Shown here: positions 42,128 through 50,106 of the stretch, in pieces
Numbering within the stretch: the stretch's first letter is position 1
Layout of the letters: every line of letters starts with the position of its first letter
Assembly: GCF_006716115.1 (NCBI RefSeq)
Contig: NZ_VFOO01000001.1
Location: forward strand, 1,302,001 to 1,366,000
Direction of reading: 5' to 3'
DNA: 64,000 bases
DNA from: Subtercola boreus
GTDB lineage: Bacteria; Actinomycetota; Actinomycetes; Actinomycetales; Microbacteriaceae
Translations under genes and position numbers: made by a program
Notes under the pieces: generated by a model
Seen by the model: only the letters and a program-made list of their open reading frames with translations
What the model was told of the DNA's origin: nothing
The model's database searches: none

Positions 42128-43279
42128 ACGACCGACGTCGTGGTCGTCGGCGGCGGAGCGATGGGTTCGGCCGCCGCCTGGCACCTCGCCCGCCGCGGCC
42201 GCAACGTGGTGCTGCTCGAGCGGTTCGCCCCCGGGCACACGAACGGTGCCTCCCACGGAGCCTCCCGCAACTTCAACCTCAGCTACGCCGACCCCACGTA
42301 CGTCTCGCTCCTCTCCGAGGCCCTGCCTCTCTGGCGGGAGCTGGAAGCCGAGACGGGTCAGTCGCTGCTCGAGCAGGTCGGGATCGTGAACCACGGCGAG
42401 AATCCCGCGTTCGACGACGTCGCCCGCGCGCTCGGTGGGGCGGGTTTCGACGCAGAGTTCCTGGGCCCCGCCGAGGCGGGCAGGCGCTGGCCGGGCATCC
42501 GGTTCGACCGGCGTGTGCTCTTCACCCCCCAGGCCGGCCGGCTGAACGCCGACAGGTCGGTGTCGGCGCTTCAGGCCGCGGCCGCGGGGCACGGGGCCGA
42601 GATCCGTCACCGAACCAGGGTCACGGGCATCCGGGAGCTGCGGGACGGCCGGGTGCACGTCGAACTGCAGGCCCAGGATGCCGCGGGCGAGACTGTCGGC
42701 GAACCGGAGGTGATCGTCGCCCGGCACGCCGTCGTCACCGTGGGCGCCTGGACGGGCAAGCTCCTCGGCACAGCGTTTCTCGGCACAGCCCTCCCCCTTC
42801 CGCGGCTGGTCGTCACCCAGGAGCAGCCCGCCCACTTCGCCGCGCGGGACGACACCCTCCGCTGGCCCGGCTTCAACCACACGCGTGCGGTCGGCGACCC
42901 CGACTACGACTACTGGCTCTCGTCCGTGTACGGCATGTTCACCCCCGGCCAGGGCGTGAAGGCGGGCTGGCACGGGGTCGGGCCGGTCACCGATCCGGAT
43001 GCGCGCACCTTCCGCTCGGATCCCGCCCAGCTCGAAGCGCTTCAGCGCTACGCGCGCGAGTGGCTGCCGGGCGTCGACGCCGACTCGTTCACGGAGATCA
43101 GCTGCACGTACACGACCACGCCGGATGAGAACTTCGTGCTCGACCGCCGGGGCGCGATCACCGTCGGCGCCGGCTTCTCCGGCCACGGCTTCAAGTTCAC
43201 CCCCGCCATAGGCCGCATCCTGGCCGACCTGGCCGACGGCCGCCCCGCCCCCCGTCTCTTCGCCCTCCCCCGCCCCTGA
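42128..43279 (+). CDS. FAD-dependent amine oxidase (sarcosine / N-methyltryptophan oxidase-like), probable ACG start
   Basis: About 383 residues. DAAO-family flavoenzyme: VVVVGGGAMGSAAAWHLARRG dinucleotide fold, LLERFAPGHTNGASHGASRNF, the family's His-Gly-x-Ser segment that lies by the FAD, PQAGRLNADRSVSALQ, and the C-terminal FSGHGFKFTPAIGRILADL (covalent FAD group in relatives sits on a Cys; none is obvious here). GTG 42140 is the first standard start but would cut into the first beta strand; AAGGAG at 42119-42124 points to ACG 42128, giving M-TTDVVVVGGG. Likely oxidises an N-alkyl or primary amino acid released by the island's enzymes. Confidence 0.85.
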   Translation, partial: TTDVVVVGGGAMGSAAAWHLARRGRNVVLLERFAPGHTNGASHGASRNFNLSYADPTYVSLLSEALPLWRELEAETGQSLLEQVGIVNHGENPAFDDVARALGGAGFDAEFLGPAEAGRRWPGIRFDRRVLFTPQAGRLNADRSVSALQAAAAGHGAEIRHRTRVTGIRELRDGRVHVELQAQDAAGETVGEPEVIVARHAVVTVGAWTGKLLGTAFLGTALPLPRLVVTQEQPAHFAARDDTLRWPGFNHTRAVGDPDYDYWLSSVYGMFTPGQGVKAGWHGVGPVTDPDARTFRSDPAQLEALQRYAREWLPGVDADSFTEISCTYTTTPDENFVLDRRGAITVGAGFSGHGFKFTPAIGRILADLADGRPAPRLFALPRP

Positions 43280-43315
43280 CCCCCCTCACCTCCCCTCCCT
43301 CCCCCTTCCCCCCCT

Positions 43316-43392
43316 CCAGAACCATCGAGTGGGCGATTTGGGCCCTAAAACACAAGTTTTGGGGCCCAAACTGCCCACTCGATAAATTCTGG
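43316..43392. repeat. Long palindromic element, tandem copy 1 (hairpin; probable bidirectional terminator)
   Basis: Nested inverted repeats: CCAGAA/TTCTGG at the ends, TCGAGTGGGC/GCCCACTCGA, then TTGGGCCC/GGGGCCCAA around a short AT-rich loop. It lies between convergent operons. A second copy follows at 43414 with the arms conserved and the loop changed. Confidence 0.9.
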
Positions 43393-43413
43393 GGCGGGGG
43401 GTCAGGGAGCGGA

Positions 43414-43490
43414 CAGAACCAGTCGAGTGGGCGATTTGGGCCCTTCAGCGCGAATTTTGGGGCCCAAACTGCCCACTCGATTGATTCTGG
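43414..43490. repeat. Long palindromic element, tandem copy 2
   Basis: Same nested arms as copy 1 (CAGAA, TCGAGTGGGC, TTGGGCCC and complements) with loop TTCAGCGCGAATTTT. Both copies share the segment GGGGCCCAAACTGCCCACTC with each other, and the core GGGGCCC-R-AACTGC with the 84-bp elements at 9376 and 10648. Pyrimidine-rich DNA lies left (43273-43315) and G-rich DNA right (43491-43560). Confidence 0.9.
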
Positions 43491-43504
43491 GACGGGGGGC
43501 GGGG

Positions 43505-45427
43505 TCAGGGGGTGGGGAGGAGGGCGGGGGCCGCGGCGGGGCGGAGGGCGGCGAGCCGGGCGAGCATCGCCCGCGCGACCCGGTCGTTCTCGCGGAACGA
43601 GATCGCGTTGGTGTTCGGCCGCGAGAACGCGCCCACGAACGGCGAGCTCGTGTACGGCCCGACGGCGTAGCGGCGCGAGTGCGCCTCGCCGCCCGCCGAC
43701 TCCACGCGCGTGTCGCCGCGCCGCACCGCGAGCTGGCCCAGGTCTTCCCGCCCGAGGCCCGACGCGATGAGCGAACGCAGCACCTCGTTCTCGCTCGACG
43801 TCACGTTCGAGGACGGCAGCCGGGCATCCACCAGGGCGCTCGCCCGCACCACCCGCGCGACGTTCGGGCTCGTTGCGACGAACTGCCCCGACTCGGCGTC
43901 GGCCACGACCTCCAGCTCGCCACCCAGGAACTCGATGACGCCCGCCTCCGACAGCGCGACGATCTCCTCCAGCCGGTGCGCGGGCGGCCCGCTCGCGATG
44001 TAGCTGAAGTAGCCGAGCCACCAGCCGTGCACGTCGCGCACGCGGGAGAGGGCGCTCCACGAGGGCGAGTCTGCAATGGTCGAGAACGTGAACAGGCTGG
44101 TCAACAGCCCCATGAACAGTCCGAGGGTCGCGCTGTGCTCCGGCGAGGTGCGGAGCTTCAGGTCTTCGGCGATGTACGTCCGCAGGGCCGACTGCAGCTC
44201 CTCGGGCGACGCGAACGTGCGTCCGCGGAGCGGCCGGTCGAACTCGGGCAGGAGCAACCGGTCGAGCGGATCCGGCACCGACCGTTCGACGAGCGACCGG
44301 AGCGGAGCATCCACCCCCACGATCGCGGCAGGGTCGATCGCCGCGAACTCGTCACCGAACTCCTGCCACGAGACGCGCACGCGCGACGGATGACCGGTGA
44401 AGAGTTCGCGGTAGTACCACCAGAGCATCTCCTTCGCGATCAGCGGCCAGACGTCGGCGTTGAAGTCGAGGTGGTCGGTGCCTGCTTCGAGCCGGGCCGC
44501 GATCTCGGGGGTGAAGAAGCGCGGCGTCGGCGTCTCGCCCACGAGGGTCGAGCTGATCTTGGAGTGGTATGGCACACCGCGCCGCGAGCCGAGCAGCAGG
44601 TGCGGTTCCCGGCCCGACGGCTGGTAGACGAGCGTTCCGGCGTCCGTGCGGTCGAACCGGCCGCCGCGCCCGAGGGTCAGCAGCACGATGAGGTCGACGG
44701 CGGCCAGGCCGAGGCCGCGCACGATGACCGGCTGTCCGGCCGCGAGGGCGCGGGTGTCGGCATCCGTCGTGAAGGCGGGAGGCAGGTAGTACAGCTCGTG
44801 ACGCGCAGCGAAGTCGATGAGCTCGGAGTGTTCCCGCTCGGGCGTCGACCCGTTGTGGCCGAGCGAGTACAGCACGACGTCCACCTCGAGTTCGACGCCC
44901 GTGTCGAGCACCACACGCTGGGCTCCCGAGTCGAGGTCGTCGACGCGCACGGCCCGCGCGGCGTGTGGATGCACGCGGTAGCCGTCCGGCAGGCTCGCAA
45001 GCGTCCGGCGGTGGAACCATTCCAGGTAGAGGCTCTGCAGCCGCCTCGTCGGGAAGCTCGCCGGCCCCAGGTGCGTCAGCTCCGACCGCAGCTGCGGGTC
45101 GTCGATGGCGACCCGGATCGCACCCTGCCGCACCTGCTCCGCCCACTCGCTGAGCGACGGTCCCGGGATGACCGGACCGTCGATCGTCGAACTCGCATCG
45201 GTGAACATGGTGACGTCGGCCGCCATCGAGTTGAGCTTCAGGAGCGGGGACTGGTCGTAGCGCCAGATGCGCCCCGGGCCGGCGGGATACGGGTCGATGA
45301 GGTGCACGACGACCTGCTGCCCGTCGTGATGGAACTCGGCCGCGTTCGCCACCAGCCGCTCGAGCACGCCGACGCTCCGCGGGCCGGCGCCGATGATCGC
45401 GATGGACTGCGCCCGAGCATCCGTCAT
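43505..45427 (-). CDS. Large FAD/NAD(P)-binding protein (NAD_binding_9-type)
   Basis: 640 residues. N-terminal nucleotide motif SIAIIGAGPRSVGVLERL (8-25), then HLIDPYPAGPGRIWRYDQSPLLKLN, ASFPTRRLQSLYLEWF, VVLYSLGHNG, and VIVRGLGLAAVDLIVLLTLGRGG, all typical of the FAD-NAD(P)-binding proteins related to N-hydroxylating and Baeyer-Villiger flavoenzymes. The C-terminal 300 residues are family-specific, ending GPYTSSPFVGAFSRPNTNAISFRENDRVA. ATG overlaps the acetyltransferase stop (ATGA). No member is characterised to my knowledge; in this operon it could oxidise the acetylated substrate or supply reduced flavin to the LLM enzyme. Confidence 0.8.
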   Translation of the reverse strand: MTDARAQSIAIIGAGPRSVGVLERLVANAAEFHHDGQQVVVHLIDPYPAGPGRIWRYDQSPLLKLNSMAADVTMFTDASSTIDGPVIPGPSLSEWAEQVRQGAIRVAIDDPQLRSELTHLGPASFPTRRLQSLYLEWFHRRTLASLPDGYRVHPHAARAVRVDDLDSGAQRVVLDTGVELEVDVVLYSLGHNGSTPEREHSELIDFAARHELYYLPPAFTTDADTRALAAGQPVIVRGLGLAAVDLIVLLTLGRGGRFDRTDAGTLVYQPSGREPHLLLGSRRGVPYHSKISSTLVGETPTPRFFTPEIAARLEAGTDHLDFNADVWPLIAKEMLWWYYRELFTGHPSRVRVSWQEFGDEFAAIDPAAIVGVDAPLRSLVERSVPDPLDRLLLPEFDRPLRGRTFASPEELQSALRTYIAEDLKLRTSPEHSATLGLFMGLLTSLFTFSTIADSPSWSALSRVRDVHGWWLGYFSYIASGPPAHRLEEIVALSEAGVIEFLGGELEVVADAESGQFVATSPNVARVVRASALVDARLPSSNVTSSENEVLRSLIASGLGREDLGQLAVRRGDTRVESAGGEAHSRRYAVGPYTSSPFVGAFSRPNTNAISFRENDRVARAMLARLAALRPAAAPALLPTP

Positions 45428-46011
45428 GCGGCGCCTCCCACCGGGATCGCCGGGTGCGCCGCCAGGAACTCCGCGAGCGACTCCTCGTGTGCGCGGATCA
45501 CTCCCGAGAGGTCGTCGCCCGCCGGCGTGAGCCCTTTCGCGAAACCGTGGATGACCACCTGCTCCGGCTCGAGCGACACGTCGAACAGGGGGGTGTACCC
45601 GGTGCGGAAGTAGAGACTCTTCGCCTCGGGCTGGCGCGGTCCCGTGGTCAGGTAGGCCCGCGCGTACCCCTGCCGGCGCGCCTCGTCCTCGAGCTCGACG
45701 ACGACCCGCCGCGCGAGGCCCTGGCGGCGGTGTGCGGCGGATGCCCAGATGCGCTTCAGCTCGACGGTGCTCTCGTCGAAGCGCATGAACGCACCCCCGG
45801 CGATCGCCACCCCCTCACGCAGCAGCAGCACGAACGCCCCGCCCTCGGCCCGGCTGAACCGGTCGGCGGGGTAGCGGGCGAGTTCGACGGCCGGGTCCTC
45901 CCCGAAGAAGTCGCCGTACCGCGTGCTGTACTCGTGGGCGAGCTCCGCGAACAGCGGAGCCGCGAGCGGATCCGTCGCCGCGACGAAGACGAACGTGTCC
46001 GGCTCAGCCAC
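45424..46011 (-). CDS. GNAT-family N-acetyltransferase
   Basis: 195 residues from GTG 46011, which overlaps the LLM stop by eight bases; a longer frame to 46074 would begin with a run of arginines and is rejected. GNAT acetyl-CoA site: VELKRIWASAAHRRQGLARRVVVELEDEARRQGYARAYLTTG (pyrophosphate loop RRQGLARR), followed by SLYFRTGYTPLFD. Sits between a sulfonate-type monooxygenase and the FAD protein, as in Bacillus yxeL/ytmI contexts where the enzyme N-acetylates S-modified cysteines before C-S cleavage. Substrate assignment is by analogy. Confidence 0.85.
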   Translation of the reverse strand: MAEPDTFVFVAATDPLAAPLFAELAHEYSTRYGDFFGEDPAVELARYPADRFSRAEGGAFVLLLREGVAIAGGAFMRFDESTVELKRIWASAAHRRQGLARRVVVELEDEARRQGYARAYLTTGPRQPEAKSLYFRTGYTPLFDVSLEPEQVVIHGFAKGLTPAGDDLSGVIRAHEESLAEFLAAHPAIPVGGAA

Positions 46012-47161
46012 GGGCGAACTCCCGTTCGGGCAGGGCCGACGCCGCCGGCGCCGCCGACGCTGCCGCAGCCGCATCCCGTCGCGCGACCTCCTCGCGCACG
46101 ATCGGGATCACGTACCGACCGAAGTCGATCGTGTCGTTCACGAAGTCGTAACCGCGCGCCGAGATGATGTCGACACCGAGGTCGATGTAGTCGAGCAGCG
46201 CGGCGGCGACCGTCTCCGGGGTGCCGACGAGCGCATTCGAGTTGCCGCGCCCGCCCGAGGCCGCGGCGGGCTTCGTCCAGAGCGCACGGTCGTACCGGTC
46301 GCCCTGGTCGGCGATCTCGAGCAGCCGCTTCGACCCGGCGTTCTCCGGCGTGCGGAGCGCGGCGACCGCTGCCGGCGAGCTGGCAGCCGTGAAGGCCACA
46401 CGCTGCTCGATGGAGCCGAGGATATCGTGCGCCTTCCTCCAGGCCAACTCCTCGGTGGCAGCGATGATGGGCCGGAACGCGACCTGGATCCTCGGCCTCG
46501 TGGCCCGACCGGCGGCACGCGCGCCCTCCGTGATCGTCTGGATCTGCTCGGCGGTGTTCACCAGCGGCTCCCCCCAGAGCGCGTAGATGTCGGCCTCGGC
46601 GGCACCGATGGCGTAGGCGGCATCGGATGATCCCCCGAACGACACCCCGGGCCGGGGCTGCTGCACGGGCCAGATGTCGCTCACGAAGTTCTCGAAACGG
46701 TAGTGCTCGCCGGTGAAGCTGAACGGCGAACGGTTGGTCCAGGCCTCCTTCACAATACGGATGTACTCCCCCGTTCGCGCGTACCGATCATCCTTCGACA
46801 GGAAGTCGCCCTCCGCCGCCTGGTCGGCCGTCGACCCGCCGGTGATGAAGTGCACATTCACCCGGCCGTCGCTGATCTGGTCGAGGGTCGCGAAGACCTT
46901 CGCCGCGTACGTCGGGTACGACAGGTTCGGCCGGTGCGCGAGCAGGATGTTGATCCGGTCGAGCTTCGACGCGATGAAGGCGGCGGCGGTCGCCGGATCC
47001 GGTGCGCCCGAATGGTAGGCGAACAGGATGCGGTCCCAGCCGTTGTCTTCGTGGGCGCGGGCGAACCGGAGGGTGTACTCCTTGTCGAAGCTCGACCCCG
47101 AGCGGGCGCGGGTCTCGCCGCCGTCGTTGGTTCCGGCTATTCCGAGAAATTCGATGGGCAT
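46004..47161 (-). CDS. LLM-class alkanesulfonate monooxygenase-like enzyme
   Basis: 385 residues. Close to the SsuD/YxeK-like group: ILFAYHSGAPDPATAAAFIASKLDRINILLAHRPNLSYPTYAAKVFATLDQISDGRVNVHFITGG, then KDDRYARTGEYIRIVKEAW, YRFENFVSDIWPVQQPRPGVSFGGSSDAAYAIGAAEADIYALWGEPL. FMNH2-dependent oxidation cleaving a C-S bond is the known chemistry. AAGGAGT upstream of ATG 47161; 20 bases after the binding-protein stop, so transporter and enzyme are one unit. A tail of alanines (AAAAASAAPAASA) is unique. Confidence 0.88.
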   Translation of the reverse strand: MPIEFLGIAGTNDGGETRARSGSSFDKEYTLRFARAHEDNGWDRILFAYHSGAPDPATAAAFIASKLDRINILLAHRPNLSYPTYAAKVFATLDQISDGRVNVHFITGGSTADQAAEGDFLSKDDRYARTGEYIRIVKEAWTNRSPFSFTGEHYRFENFVSDIWPVQQPRPGVSFGGSSDAAYAIGAAEADIYALWGEPLVNTAEQIQTITEGARAAGRATRPRIQVAFRPIIAATEELAWRKAHDILGSIEQRVAFTAASSPAAVAALRTPENAGSKRLLEIADQGDRYDRALWTKPAAASGGRGNSNALVGTPETVAAALLDYIDLGVDIISARGYDFVNDTIDFGRYVIPIVREEVARRDAAAAASAAPAASALPEREFARG

Positions 47162-47181
47162 GGTGTGACTCCTTGGAACGA

Positions 47182-48195
47182 CTACTGGTTGGTGATGGGC
47201 AGGCCGGCGGGGTTCACTTCAGACGTCGTCACGGCTTCGTTGGTGAGATTGTAGGCCGCCAACCACTGGGCGTACTGACCGTTCTCGATCAGGTAGTTGA
47301 TCGCGGCGGCGAGCGGCTCGGCGAGGCCGGAGTCCTTCTTGGTGGTGGCGGCGATCAGACCCTGGAGCGTCGAACCGGCACCCGAGTAGACCCCGGCGGT
47401 GCGGGTCGGGTTCGCGGCGGACGCGGTCTGCGAGTTCTGGTACGCGATGCCCGGGTTCGGCCCGAAATAGGTGTCGATCTGCTTCGAGTTCAGTGCCAGG
47501 TAGACCGAGTTGGTGTCCGGGAAGTACTTGATGTCGAAGTTCTTGCCCTCGGCCTGGAGCTGCGACTGCCACTCGAGGATCAGCTTCTCCTGGTTCGTGC
47601 CCGCACTGACCGAGACCGTCTTGCCGGCGAGGTCGTCGGCCTTGCCGGTGAAGGTCCAGTCGCTGGTGGCGAGCGTGGTGAAGGCGAGGTTGTCCTGGCG
47701 GTAGGAGGCGAAGTCGTACTTCTCCTTGCGCTGTTCGGTGTCGGTGATGTTCGAGAAGCCGACGTCGGTCTTCGCGGTGTCGATGCCGACGAACAGGTTG
47801 TCCCAGGTCGAGTTGTCGACGACCGGCTTCAGCCCGAAGACGGCGGCGACGAGGCGGCCGAGGTCGGGCTCGGACCCGGTCAACGTCTCCTGGTCGTCAC
47901 CCGTGAAGGCGAGGGGCGGGAACCCGGCGGGCAGGGCGCCGACGCCGATCGTCAGTTCGCCGCTGTCGAGCACGCTCTTCGGCAGGGTGTTGCGGATCTC
48001 GTCGACCTGGCCGACGGTGATGGTCGTCTCTGTGCCGGCGCCGTTGGCGTGGGCCCCGACGGTGACGGTTCCGGCCGCACTGTCACCGGTGCTCGCCGAA
48101 GCGTCGCCGGAGCAGGCCGCGAGCGTTCCGATGAGGGCTGCTGCGGTGAGGACGGCGCCGAAGGTGGTCGCCAGGCGTTTCTTACGATGTGACAC
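47182..48195 (-). CDS. ABC transporter substrate-binding lipoprotein, family 3 (amino-acid type)
   Basis: 337 residues from GTG 48195, which has AAGGAG at good spacing. Lipobox LAAC (Cys28). Family 3 features: SGELTIGVGALPAGFPPLAFTGDDQETLTGSEPDLGRLVAAVFGLKPV, FVGIDTAKTDVGFSNITDTEQRKEKYDFASY, DLAGKTVSVSAGTNQEKLILEWQSQL, and a late GLAEPLAAAINYLIENGQYAQWLAAY. Binds a polar amino acid or analogue outside the membrane; the neighbouring GNAT and LLM genes point to an S-modified cysteine or related compound. Confidence 0.9.
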   Translation of the reverse strand: MSHRKKRLATTFGAVLTAAALIGTLAACSGDASASTGDSAAGTVTVGAHANGAGTETTITVGQVDEIRNTLPKSVLDSGELTIGVGALPAGFPPLAFTGDDQETLTGSEPDLGRLVAAVFGLKPVVDNSTWDNLFVGIDTAKTDVGFSNITDTEQRKEKYDFASYRQDNLAFTTLATSDWTFTGKADDLAGKTVSVSAGTNQEKLILEWQSQLQAEGKNFDIKYFPDTNSVYLALNSKQIDTYFGPNPGIAYQNSQTASAANPTRTAGVYSGAGSTLQGLIAATTKKDSGLAEPLAAAINYLIENGQYAQWLAAYNLTNEAVTTSEVNPAGLPITNQ

Positions 48196-48245
48196 GGTGT
48201 TTCTCCTTGGTGTTGGTGCGCTGTGGATGGGAGTGGTGCGGGTGT

Positions 48246-49004
48246 TCAGAGCACTCTGCTCAGGAAGTCCTGGGTGCGCGGGTGCGCGGGGTGGTTGATC
48301 AGCTGGTCGGCAGTGCCCTCCTCGACGATGACTCCCTCGTCGACGAACACCACCCGGTCGGCGACCTCGCGGGCGAAGCCGATCTCGTGCGTCACGACGA
48401 TCAGGGTGCGTCCGCTGCCGGCGAGGGTGCGGATGACCTGCAGCACCTCCCCGACGAGCTCCGGGTCAAGGGCCGACGTGGGCTCGTCGAAGAGAATCAG
48501 TTCGGGATCCAGCGCCAGTGCCCGCGCAATCGCCACGCGCTGCTGCTGTCCGCCCGAGAGCTGCACGGGGTAGTCGGCCTCCTTGCCGGCGAGCCCCACG
48601 GCGGCCAACTGCGCGCGGCCCCGCTCCCGGGCATCCTTCGCCGGCACACCCGCCGAGAGCGGCGCTTCGACGACGTTCTCGAGCGCCGTGAGATGCGGGA
48701 AGAGATTGAAGTTCTGGAAGACGAAGCCGATGCGCGAGCGTTGCGCGAGGATCTGGCGTTCGGGCAGTTCCTTCAGCCGGTCGCCTTTCACCCGCACGCC
48801 GATCAGCTCGCCGCCGACGGAGACGTACCCCTCGTCGAGCTTCTCGAGGTGGTTGATGGCGCGGAGCAGCGTCGACTTGCCCGAACCCGACGGGCCCAGG
48901 ATGACCGTGACGGTGCCCGCGGCGACCGTGAGGTCGATCCCCCGGAGCACCCGGCGGTCGCCGTACGACTTGGTCGCGTTGTGGATCTCGACGACGGCGC
49001 TCAT
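48246..49004 (-). CDS. Amino-acid ABC transporter ATP-binding protein (GlnQ/TcyN type)
   Basis: 252 residues; ATG 49004 overlaps the permease stop (ATGA), preferred to the ATG at 49013 that lacks spacing. Walker [11 protein letters not shown] (36-45), Q-loop [16 protein letters not shown], signature [19 protein letters not shown], Walker [15 protein letters not shown], switch His in [17 protein letters not shown]. Energises the permease encoded upstream; together with the binding protein it makes a full importer. Confidence 0.92.
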   Translation of the reverse strand: MSAVVEIHNATKSYGDRRVLRGIDLTVAAGTVTVILGPSGSGKSTLLRAINHLEKLDEGYVSVGGELIGVRVKGDRLKELPERQILAQRSRIGFVFQNFNLFPHLTALENVVEAPLSAGVPAKDARERGRAQLAAVGLAGKEADYPVQLSGGQQQRVAIARALALDPELILFDEPTSALDPELVGEVLQVIRTLAGSGRTLIVVTHEIGFAREVADRVVFVDEGVIVEEGTADQLINHPAHPRTQDFLSRVL

Positions 49005-49912
49005 CGCACCCATCCCTTCGAGTAGTACCGTTCGATGAAGTACTGGATCCCGGAGATCACGCTCGTGAAGACCAGGTACCAGATCGTCGCGACGACGAGC
49101 AGCGGGATCACATCGGTCGGATACGTACTGCCGAGGTTCTGCACCACCCCGAACAGGTCGAGGAGGGACACGTAGAACAGCAGCGAGCTCGACTTCAGCA
49201 GCCCCACGATCTGGTTGACGTAGGCGGGCACGATCGAGCGGAGTGCCTGCGGCAGCACGATCCGGGTGAACTGGCGACGCGGGCTGATGCCGAGCGCCTT
49301 CGCGGCCTCGTGCTGGCCCTGGCCGACGGCGAGCAGCCCCGAGCGCACGACCTCGGCCGAGTAGGCGATCTCGCTGAGGCTCAGCCCGATCACGCCGAGC
49401 GCGAGGGTGCTCAACAGGTCGACCGTCGGTACGGAGAGCTGCGGCCCGAATGGCACTCCGATGCCGATCGTCGGGTACAGGTTGCCGAGGTTGAACAGGA
49501 AGATGAGCACCAGGATGAGCGGCACCGACCGGAACACCCAGATGTAGAGCCAGCTCAGCGTCGACAGCACCGGGTTCTTCGACAGCCGGCCCAGCGCCAG
49601 AACGATGCCGCCGACGAAACTGACCACCGCGGCGAGCCCCGTCGCCACCAGCGTCAGCTGGATGCCCTTCAGGATGGCCGGGTGGAAGAGCCACTTGCCG
49701 ACCTTGTCCCACTCCCACGACGGATTCGTGAAGAGCGTCTGCGCGAAGTTCAGCAGCAGCACGAGCACGAGCGCGGTCGCGATCCAGCGGAGCGGGTGCC
49801 GGAGCGGCACCACCGGCCGCTCGGCGAGCCGTTTCAGGTCGACGCCGTCGGGCAGCGCCGGTCGCGGCGGCGACGCGCTGGCGGCGACCTCCCGGTCGGT
49901 CGTTGTGCTCAT
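49001..49912 (-). CDS. Amino-acid ABC transporter permease (HisM/GlnP type)
   Basis: 303 residues. A soluble 40-residue head precedes five or so helices: [19 protein letters not shown], then [35 protein letters not shown] (the family start), [20 protein letters not shown], and the EAA loop [46 protein letters not shown]. First gene of the leftward operon. The upstream spacer has diverged repeats of a CTTCTGGATGTGA-like unit (49940-49980). Confidence 0.92.
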   Translation of the reverse strand: MSTTTDREVAASASPPRPALPDGVDLKRLAERPVVPLRHPLRWIATALVLVLLLNFAQTLFTNPSWEWDKVGKWLFHPAILKGIQLTLVATGLAAVVSFVGGIVLALGRLSKNPVLSTLSWLYIWVFRSVPLILVLIFLFNLGNLYPTIGIGVPFGPQLSVPTVDLLSTLALGVIGLSLSEIAYSAEVVRSGLLAVGQGQHEAAKALGISPRRQFTRIVLPQALRSIVPAYVNQIVGLLKSSSLLFYVSLLDLFGVVQNLGSTYPTDVIPLLVVATIWYLVFTSVISGIQYFIERYYSKGWVR

Positions 49913-50094
49913 GGTTCTCGCCTCTTCTGTTCGTCAGGTCTGCTGGATGTGAGCTTCTGGGTGTGGACTTCTGGATGTGAACAGTAGGACGGCGATGCTC
50001 CGCTGGTCGCACCCGGCGCTACACGCGGCGTAACACACGACACACGGCGCAACATCGTTGACAACCGCGTGCTTTCCTGGCGTGCCGCACCCGG

Positions 50095-50106
50095 CAGACT
50101 TGGTCC
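50095..50106 (+). promoter_or_regulatory. -10-like element before the membrane hydrolase
   Basis: CAGACT (50095-50100), spacer TGGTCC, ATG 50107; same hexamer and spacing as the minus-strand site at 12170-12181. Confidence 0.4.

Noticed and set aside
43427-45613. Plus-strand 728-codon open frame opposite the FAD/NAD(P) protein
   Set aside because: Starts inside the palindromic repeat and is the mirror of a gene with clear motifs; Arg/Glu/Val-rich without family features.
45424-46074. Longer acetyltransferase start at 46074
   Set aside because: Adds a run of arginines read from the Ala-rich tail of the LLM gene; GTG 46011 gives a normal GNAT N-terminus.
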